Below, one piece after another: positions 36,496-42,743 of a stretch of DNA of 64,000 bases. Made by a program: the position numbers and the translations under genes. This DNA comes from Spongiactinospora rosea (GTDB lineage: Bacteria; Actinomycetota; Actinomycetes; Streptosporangiales; Streptosporangiaceae). The number at the start of each line of letters is the position of its first letter. Positions within the stretch are counted from its first letter, which is position 1. The notes beneath the pieces were generated by a model. That model saw only the letters and a list, made by a program, of their open reading frames with translations. It had not been told where the DNA came from and made no database searches. The DNA is taken from contig NZ_QMEY01000003.1 in assembly GCF_003315795.1 (NCBI RefSeq), positions 62,001 to 126,000 on the forward strand, written 5' to 3'.

Positions 36496-37782
36496 TCAGC
36501 CGCGGGCCAGGTGGATGCGCGCGGCCTCCTTGGCGCTCACGCCCCGCTCCTGGGCGATGGCGGCGATGGCCCCGCCCACATGGGCCGTGGCGAAGGAGGT
36601 GCCGTCCCACTCGGCGTATCCGCGGCCGAAGTCGGTGATCTCCCCGGTCCGCTCGACGGTGCCCGAATCGTAATTCATCCTCACCATTTCCACATCACCT
36701 GGCAGGAACAGGCCACGCCGGTTGGTGCCCGGGGCCCAGGAGTCGGTCCAGGGGGCCTCTTCCTGACTCGGTGAGAAGAACGCCCGGCCGCCCTCCTCGT
36801 TGAGCGCGCCGACGCCGATCACGGTGGGGCTGGCCGCCGGCCACATCGGGACGGTCGGGTCCAGGGGGGAACGGGCGATCTCCTCGCCCATGAAGGCGCC
36901 GCTCCACCAGTCGTCGGGCCGCCCGTGGTTGCCGATCGCGGCGACCTTCACCACGCCGGGGGTGCGCTCGCAGGCGCGGGCCAGGACCAGCGGCTCCTCG
37001 CCGTCGGCGGTAGGGCCGCCGAGCGCCATCACCAGAACGTCCAGCTCGTCGGTCTGGGCCTGGACCATCTCCTTGGCCAGCGTCCAGGAGGTGGTGGTGA
37101 GGGTCTTGGGGTCGAGCACCGGCCTGATCACGATCTCCGCGTCCGGCGCCTGCTCGGCGGCAAGCGAGCACACCAGCAGGCAGTGCCCGCCGAAGGACAC
37201 CCAGTCGGGCGCGCGCGGCAGCAGCCCGTCGTGCGCGGCCAGGTAGCGCCCGGCCAGCTCCTCGTGCGCGAACAGCGGCGTGTCGATCACGCCCACCCTG
37301 ACCGGCGGCCGGTCCGCGTCCACCCGCGCGGGCAGCGCGAACGACTCCCCGCTCTTGAGCGGCCGGGGGTTGCCGGTGTTGCCGCCGCTGTACGGAGAGC
37401 CCTCGGGGTTTTCGTAGAAGCGCTCCTTGGCGACCGTTGGATGCCAGCCTGAGTGAGTGCCCGCGTATTTCCGGCGGATATAGAAGAGCAGCAGGTCAAG
37501 ATGGGTCAGTGCTTCGTCGGACGCGTAGGTGCCCTCGCCCGCCTTCTTGGCCAGGCCGATCAGTTCGGTCCGGTCGGGGAGACTCTCCATGGCCGCTTCG
37601 AGGCCGTCGAGCTGGCGCAGCGCCAGCCCCAGCGGCTCGCTCTCGTCCCGATCGACGGTGTGCACATGGAGATCCGCCAATTCCTTGTCCAGCAGGCTCT
37701 CGTCCTTCAGATCCACCACTACGCGAGTCGCGTGGAACGCCTCGGTCTCGCGGCGGACTATGCCGTTGAGCTGCATGGCCAT
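36496..37782 (-). CDS. Intracellular subtilisin-like S8 serine protease
   Basis: A 428-aa protein without a signal peptide. The N-terminal 155 residues are a helical, acidic region unique to this group. The S8 catalytic residues follow: D167 in VGVIDTPLF, H200 in SFGGHCLLV (not the usual HGTHVAG), oxyanion Asn285 in AIGNHG, and Ser396 in WDGTSFATAHVGG. All four are present, so it should be active, with a divergent His loop. The start is ATG 37782 behind GGAGGGG. It is divergent from the CHAT-TPR gene across 99 bp, so the two proteases probably share a regulatory region and a process. Confidence 0.85.
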   Translation of the reverse strand: MAMQLNGIVRRETEAFHATRVVVDLKDESLLDKELADLHVHTVDRDESEPLGLALRQLDGLEAAMESLPDRTELIGLAKKAGEGTYASDEALTHLDLLLFYIRRKYAGTHSGWHPTVAKERFYENPEGSPYSGGNTGNPRPLKSGESFALPARVDADRPPVRVGVIDTPLFAHEELAGRYLAAHDGLLPRAPDWVSFGGHCLLVCSLAAEQAPDAEIVIRPVLDPKTLTTTSWTLAKEMVQAQTDELDVLVMALGGPTADGEEPLVLARACERTPGVVKVAAIGNHGRPDDWWSGAFMGEEIARSPLDPTVPMWPAASPTVIGVGALNEEGGRAFFSPSQEEAPWTDSWAPGTNRRGLFLPGDVEMVRMNYDSGTVERTGEITDFGRGYAEWDGTSFATAHVGGAIAAIAQERGVSAKEAARIHLARG

Positions 37783-37881
37783 CCTCTCTGCCCCTCCTGA
37801 TGGACCAACCGTCGTCATCCACAGAGGCGGGATGTCTCCCGATTGATACATCACAGGCAAAAGATCTTGCGAAAGACTTCG

Positions 37882-40536
37882 ATGGTGGACACGAGCCCTT
37901 CCGACGCAGGCGCCGAGTTGCTGCGGCTGGCCGAAGCCGACCCGGCCCGTCTGACGATCATCGCAGGCGAGGCCGTCGAGCGGGCGCGCGCCCGGGGGGA
38001 CTTCGTCCTTGCCTCGGTGGCGGCGCGCGCGCTCGGGGTGGCCGGGGTCCACCTGGACGACCTTGACGTGGCCGAACGGCGGCTGCGGGCGGCGATCAAG
38101 CTGGCCGTACGGGCGGGGTCGGCCGAGCTGGCGGCGGAGGCGCGAGTCAGGCTCGCGTTCGTCTGGTGCCTGCGCGGGCGCATCCCGTACGCGATGCGGG
38201 AGATCGACCGGGCGCTGCCCGCCCTCTCACGGGTCGGCAGGGCCCGCGCCGAGGCCCAGCGCGGGGTGATCTACAACCACCTCAAGCGGCCGGAGGAGGC
38301 CCTGGGCAGGTACCGCGTGGCGGTGCCGGTGCTGCGCAGGGCGGGCGACCGGCTGTGGCTGCAACGGGTGCTGTCCAACCGCGGCGTCGTGCACGGCTAC
38401 CGGCAGGAGTTCGCCGCCGCCGAGGCCGACCTGCGCGAGGCCGAGGCGCTGTGCCAGGAACTCGACCTGGACCTGTCGGCGGCGATCGTGCAACTGAACA
38501 TCGGCTGGGTCAACGCCATGCGCGGCGAGGTCCCCGCCGCGCTGCGCCACCTGGACTCGGCCGAACGGCGGTTCCGCGCGCTGGACACCCACCAGGTCTG
38601 CTGGATCCTGGTCGATCGCAGCGAGCTGCTGCTGTCGGCGGGGCTGATCGCCGAGGCCAGGGAGGCGGCCGACGAGGCGGTGGCGGAGTTCCAGCGCAGG
38701 CGGCGCGGGATCGGCCTGCCCGAGGCCCGGCTGCTGCTGGCCCGGGTCGCCTTCCTGGAGGACGACCACGCCAGCGCGGTACGCGAGGCCGGGCAGGCGG
38801 CCGTGGAGTTCGGCAGGCAGCGCAGGTCCCGGTGGGCGGCGCTGGCCCGGTTCGTGATGCTGCGCTCCCGGGTGGCGGGCGGCGTGGCCCCTGCGGTGAC
38901 CGTCGGGCAGATGGAGCGCTGCGCTGCCGACCTCGCCGCGGCCGGCTGGGCGGGGTCGGTGACCGAGGCGCGGATGCTCGCCGGTCAGCTCGCCCTGCGT
39001 CACGGCTGGGCCGAGCGCGGCGGCCGGGAGCTGGCCGAGGCGGGCCGGGGCCGCAACCGCGGCCCGGCGATCCTGCGGGTCCGCGCCTGGCACGCCGAGG
39101 CGCTGTCGCGGCTGGCCCGCGGCGACCGCAGGGGCGCGGCGGTCGCCATCGGCACGGCGCTGCGCGTCCATGACGACCACCGGGCCACCCTGGGCGCCAC
39201 CGACCTGCGCGCGCACGCCTCACGCTACCGGGTGGAGGTCGCCGACCTCGGGCTGCGGATGGCCCTGGAGAGCGGCGACGCGGCCCGCGTGCTCACCTGG
39301 GCCGAACGGGGCCGGGCCAGGCATCTGCTGCAGAAACCGCCGCGCCCGCCGGACGACCCCTACCTGGCCGACTCCCTGGCCCAGCTCCGCGCGCTGTCGG
39401 GGGAGATCCACGAGCGCCGGGCCCAGGACGCGCCCGTCGGGCGGCTGGTCCACCGGCAGGTGGCGCTGGAACGGGAGATCCGCGACTACTGCCGCAGGCA
39501 GGCGGGCGGCTCACCGGCGGCCACGGCCGTGGTGTCGGCCCGGGAGGTGGCCGGGGCGCTGGCCGGGCGCGCGCTCGTGGAGTTCATCCAGCTCGACGAC
39601 GCGCTGCACGCGGTCACGGTGGTGGACGAGCGGGTACGCCTGCACCGGCTGGGCCCGTACCGGCCGATCAGGTCGCTGGCCGAGCGGGTGCCGTTCGCGC
39701 TGCGCCGCCTGGCCCGCCACCACCAGGTGCCGGGCAGCAGGCCCGCCGCGGCGGCGATGCTCCGCGACGCCGCGGCCCGGCTCGACACCGCGCTGCTGCG
39801 CCCGCTGGCCGCCGAGGTCGGCGACCGGCCGCTGGTGCTGATCCCCAGCGGGTCGCTGCAGGCGCTGCCCTGGTCGGTGCTGCCGTCGTGCGCGGGCCGT
39901 ACGGTGAGCCTCGCGCCGTCGGCGACCCTGTGGCACGCGGCGGGCCGTGCCCCGGCCGGGGAGGGGCCCATCCTGGCGGCCTCCGGCCCCGGGCTGCCGG
40001 GGGCGCGCGCCGAGGCCGAGGGCGTGGCGTCGATCCACTCCGTGCCCGCCATGGTGGACGGCGCGGCCACCGCCGAGTCGGTGCTCACCGCCCTGGACGG
40101 CGCGCGGCTGGCCCACCTGGCCGCGCACGGGCGGCTGCACGGCACCAACCCGCTGTTCTCCTCGCTGCGCCTGGCCGACGGCCCGCTCACCATCTACGAC
40201 CTGGAACGGCTGCGCCGCGCGCCGCAGATGGTGGTGCTGGCCGCGTGCGACAGCGGGCGGTTCGTGGTCCGCGCGGGCGACGAGCTGCTCGGGCTCAGCG
40301 CGACGTTCATGGCGCTCGGCGCCCGCGTGATCATCGCCCCGGTGCTGTCGATCCTGGACATCGAGACGACCACCCTGATGATCGCCATGCACAAGCTGCT
40401 CGCCGCCGGGCACTCGGCCGCCGCCGCGCTGGCCCAGGCGCAGGCGCAGATCGCCGGAGAGGACTTCGAGTCGTCCGCGGCGGCCGCCGGGTTCGTCTGC
40501 ATGGGAGCGGATTTCGCGCTGACCGCCGCGGGTTGA
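37882..40536 (+). CDS. TPR-CHAT protein (caspase-like cysteine protease)
   Basis: An 884-aa protein. Residues about 10-430 are tandem TPR-like helical repeats (for example RAEAQRGVIYNHLKRPEEAL and LSAAIVQLNIGWVNAMRGEV). The C-terminal CHAT domain has the His-Cys dyad H749 (HLAAHGRLHG) and C789 (VVLAACDSG), so it should be active. The last residues are MGADFALTAAG. The start ATG 37882 is uncertain; ATG 37843 would add 13 residues. CHAT proteases in bacteria are linked to conflict and programmed-death systems, usually activated by sensors and cutting one dedicated substrate. Its neighbours suggest it acts with the S8 protease and the 141-aa protein. Confidence 0.9.
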   Translation: MVDTSPSDAGAELLRLAEADPARLTIIAGEAVERARARGDFVLASVAARALGVAGVHLDDLDVAERRLRAAIKLAVRAGSAELAAEARVRLAFVWCLRGRIPYAMREIDRALPALSRVGRARAEAQRGVIYNHLKRPEEALGRYRVAVPVLRRAGDRLWLQRVLSNRGVVHGYRQEFAAAEADLREAEALCQELDLDLSAAIVQLNIGWVNAMRGEVPAALRHLDSAERRFRALDTHQVCWILVDRSELLLSAGLIAEAREAADEAVAEFQRRRRGIGLPEARLLLARVAFLEDDHASAVREAGQAAVEFGRQRRSRWAALARFVMLRSRVAGGVAPAVTVGQMERCAADLAAAGWAGSVTEARMLAGQLALRHGWAERGGRELAEAGRGRNRGPAILRVRAWHAEALSRLARGDRRGAAVAIGTALRVHDDHRATLGATDLRAHASRYRVEVADLGLRMALESGDAARVLTWAERGRARHLLQKPPRPPDDPYLADSLAQLRALSGEIHERRAQDAPVGRLVHRQVALEREIRDYCRRQAGGSPAATAVVSAREVAGALAGRALVEFIQLDDALHAVTVVDERVRLHRLGPYRPIRSLAERVPFALRRLARHHQVPGSRPAAAAMLRDAAARLDTALLRPLAAEVGDRPLVLIPSGSLQALPWSVLPSCAGRTVSLAPSATLWHAAGRAPAGEGPILAASGPGLPGARAEAEGVASIHSVPAMVDGAATAESVLTALDGARLAHLAAHGRLHGTNPLFSSLRLADGPLTIYDLERLRRAPQMVVLAACDSGRFVVRAGDELLGLSATFMALGARVIIAPVLSILDIETTTLMIAMHKLLAAGHSAAAALAQAQAQIAGEDFESSAAAAGFVCMGADFALTAAG

Positions 40537-40669
40537 TCCGCGTCCGGAGGTATCAAATCGGTTGTCGGCGTCTCTGTTCAGGTGCATGGGAGCGGATTTC
40601 GCGCTGACCGCCGCGGGTTGATCCGCGTCCGGAGGTATCAAATCGGTTGTCGGCGTCTCTGTTCAGGTG
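40498..40669 (+). repeat. 85-bp perfect tandem duplication spanning the CHAT stop codon
   Basis: Positions 40498-40584 recur exactly at 40583-40669 (period 85 bp, no mismatch). The first copy holds the last 11 codons and stop of the CHAT gene plus downstream leader; the second repeats them before the 141-aa protein gene. Each copy contains CGGAGGTATC, so the ribosome-binding-like context is also doubled. The duplication is recent because the copies are identical. Confidence 0.97.
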
Positions 40670-40701
40670 TGGAGGCAGCGCTTCGCATCGGAAGGCACGA
40701 C

Positions 40702-41127
40702 ATGAACCCCAGGAATGCGCGGATCTCTCAGATCCACACCACCCAGAAGGGTGGCCGGATTCCCGACACGACGCCGAACGCTCCGGAGGTGGCCGGGGAG
40801 ATGCCCGCGGCCAGCTTCGACCTCGTCGTGGAGATCGAGGCGGGCAGGCAGACGATGACCGGGGGACCGTACACGCTCACCGTGTCGGCGATCGACGACA
40901 GCACAGGCGGCGGCGCGCCCGCACTGGACCCGCAGATCCCGCCGCAGCGCTTCGGCGCCCCGCCCTTCCAGCGCGCCGGCGACGCGTTCTCGCTCGTGCA
41001 GATTTTCAACATCCCGGTGCCCGCCATGGGCGTGCGCGGCCATCTCTTCCACTACACCGCCGTGTTGCACAACGCGGACTTCCAGATCGTGTCGATGCAG
41101 ACCACCGAGCGGTTCCTGCTCATCTGA
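40702..41127 (+). CDS. 141-aa protein downstream of the CHAT protease, unknown function
   Basis: ATG 40702 is preceded by GGAAGG. The first 35 residues (MNPRNARISQIHTTQKGGRI and on) are basic and look flexible. The remainder is beta-strand-rich (FDLVVEIEAGRQTMTGGPYT, LTVSAIDDSTGGG, FHYTAVLHNADFQIVSMQTT), like a small beta-sandwich. There is no signal peptide or membrane helix. Its position directly behind the CHAT gene makes it a candidate substrate, activator or inhibitor. No family could be assigned from sequence. Confidence 0.75.
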   Translation: MNPRNARISQIHTTQKGGRIPDTTPNAPEVAGEMPAASFDLVVEIEAGRQTMTGGPYTLTVSAIDDSTGGGAPALDPQIPPQRFGAPPFQRAGDAFSLVQIFNIPVPAMGVRGHLFHYTAVLHNADFQIVSMQTTERFLLI

Positions 41128-41146
41128 CACCAGCGGCCCGACCCAC

Positions 41147-41223
41147 GCGTGGATACCGAAACAGGGGCCGGTATCCACGCCCTGAAGGACCGCCCGCGGC
41201 CGGAAGAAGGGGCCCGGGCGGTC
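41147..41223. terminator. Two hairpins between the convergent CHAT island and LysR genes
   Basis: GCGTGGATACCG (41147-41158) pairs with CGGTATCCACGC (41169-41180), a 12-bp perfect stem. GACCGCCCG (41188-41196) pairs with CGGGCGGTC (41215-41223), which includes the LysR stop codon. Together they probably act as a bidirectional terminator. T-tracts are lacking. Confidence 0.65.
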
Positions 41224-42160
41224 ACCGCTCCGGCGAATCGGCGTGCGTTCCGGCGCTCGTCGCGCTCCACGATCCCGCCTTCGCCAGCAGATGCGAATGC
41301 ACGGCGGAGAGCACCACATTGGCCCGCGCCCCGGTGCGGGTCGCCAGATAGAGGGTGTTCAGCGGCCGGGCGTCCGGCTCGTGCAGCGGCCGGATCTCCC
41401 CCCGCGAAAGCTCGCCCGCGCACAGGTAGGACGGCACCACCGAGATCCCGCCGCCCGCCTTGACGGTGGCCAGTACGGCCCGCAGGTCGGGCACCACCAC
41501 CTGCGCGCCGCACGACGGCTGCTCGGCGAAGACGTCCTGCCAGTAGCGGCGCACGATGGGCAGGGTGTCGGCGTAGGCGATGATCGGAATCCCCTTGAGC
41601 GCCGCCGGGCCATCGCTCGCCACCTGCTCGGGCGGCACCCGGTCCGCCTGCTCGGCCGACCCCACGAGCACGAACTCCTCCTCCATCAGCGGCGTCTCGA
41701 CGATCCCGTGCCGCCGGGGTTGCGTCGTCGCGACCACGAGGTCGTGCTGACCGGCGGAAAGGTCGTCCAGCAGGTCGCCGGTCGGTCCGAAGCCCACCCG
41801 TAATCGCAGCCCGTCGTGGATCAGCCCGGCCAGCGCGGGCAGCACCAGCGTCGAGAGCAGGTCGGCGGGCCCGGCCAGCGAGAGGGTGCGTTCGGTGAGG
41901 TCCAGTGGGTCCTGCCGGCGTAGCACCGCCGCCTCCAGCGCGTCGATGTGCGCGCCGGTCTCCTCGGCCAGTTCTTCCGCCGCCTCGGTCGGGATCGCGC
42001 CGCGCGAGGTCCGCAAAAAGAGCAACTGGCCGATCTCCTTTTCCAGATTACGTATCTGACAGGTAACGGTCGGCTGTGAGATCGCCAGTAGTCCCGCCGC
42101 CTTGGTGAAGGACCCCGTCCGGTACACCGCGAGAAACGACCGGAGCAAAGTCAGTTCCAC
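41222..42160 (-). CDS. LysR-family transcriptional regulator
   Basis: A 312-aa regulator. The winged HTH is MELTLLRSFLAVYRTGSFTK followed by AAGLLAISQPTVTCQIRNLE. The substrate-binding domain has LVLPALAGLIHDGLRLRVGF, GQHDLVVATTQ and VKAGGGISVVPSYLCAGEL. The start is ATG 42160. No divergent target gene is intact: the upstream neighbour is a glycosidase remnant and then an AfsR-type gene. Confidence 0.92.
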   Translation of the reverse strand: MELTLLRSFLAVYRTGSFTKAAGLLAISQPTVTCQIRNLEKEIGQLLFLRTSRGAIPTEAAEELAEETGAHIDALEAAVLRRQDPLDLTERTLSLAGPADLLSTLVLPALAGLIHDGLRLRVGFGPTGDLLDDLSAGQHDLVVATTQPRRHGIVETPLMEEEFVLVGSAEQADRVPPEQVASDGPAALKGIPIIAYADTLPIVRRYWQDVFAEQPSCGAQVVVPDLRAVLATVKAGGGISVVPSYLCAGELSRGEIRPLHEPDARPLNTLYLATRTGARANVVLSAVHSHLLAKAGSWSATSAGTHADSPER

Positions 42161-42251
42161 GGATTGTGCTCCTCCTGCTCGGTAAGGCCCCTCCGTTCAC
42201 CGAACTATGACACGCATCATGGAACGAGTGAATATCAAACCGGTCCGCGTA

Positions 42252-42614
42252 TTACGGGCGCATTCCGCGCCTTCCATGGAAAGGGGCCGGGCGGAGTGCG
42301 GCTCGCCCGGCCCCGGCCTTGTCCGCCCGAACTGCGGGAAGTTCACGTACCTGATTCGCGAACCACCAGGTCATCACGAACCTGACCGTCGTGCTCGCGC
42401 CCGGTCCGAGCGTGAAGGGCACCGACAGCCCGGCGTTCCAGGTACGCCCTGCGGAACTCGGCCCGCTCGCCTGGTGATCGGCGAGCCCGGGGACGTACCG
42501 GGCGCGCCCCGCGTCGCCATGCTGCGCCCAGGAGCGCAGGAAGGCGAAGAACTCGCCGGGCTCGGCCCACTGCGGCAGCGCCACGGCGGCGGGGGAGTCG
42601 GCCGGCAGCGTCAT
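42252..42614 (-). pseudogene. Remnant of a GH116-like (glucosylceramidase-type) gene
   Basis: A 120-codon open stretch contains PQWAEPGEFFAFLRSWAQHG and, further on, SAGRTWNAGLSVPFTLGPGA followed by STTVRFVMTWWFANQVR. This pattern (G-x-W-N-G/A-L-x-V-P-F-x-L-x-P-G then V-R-F-x-x-x-W-x-F-x-N) matches the N-terminal beta domain of GH116 glycosidases. Real members run on to 700-900 aa, whereas here the match is lost after about 100 residues. It is therefore a truncated fragment. The stretch 42615-42743 holds no other recognisable gene. Confidence 0.5.
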
Positions 42615-42743
42615 CTGCCCGGCCCCCGGATGGCCGGCGGGGCCGGATCGATGCGGTGGAGGCCGGGCCGTCCTGCGGTCGCGTGGAGAAATCGTTTTCT
42701 GGGAAAGCGCAGACGAAGGCGCCGCCGGTGCGGGCGTGCCCGC

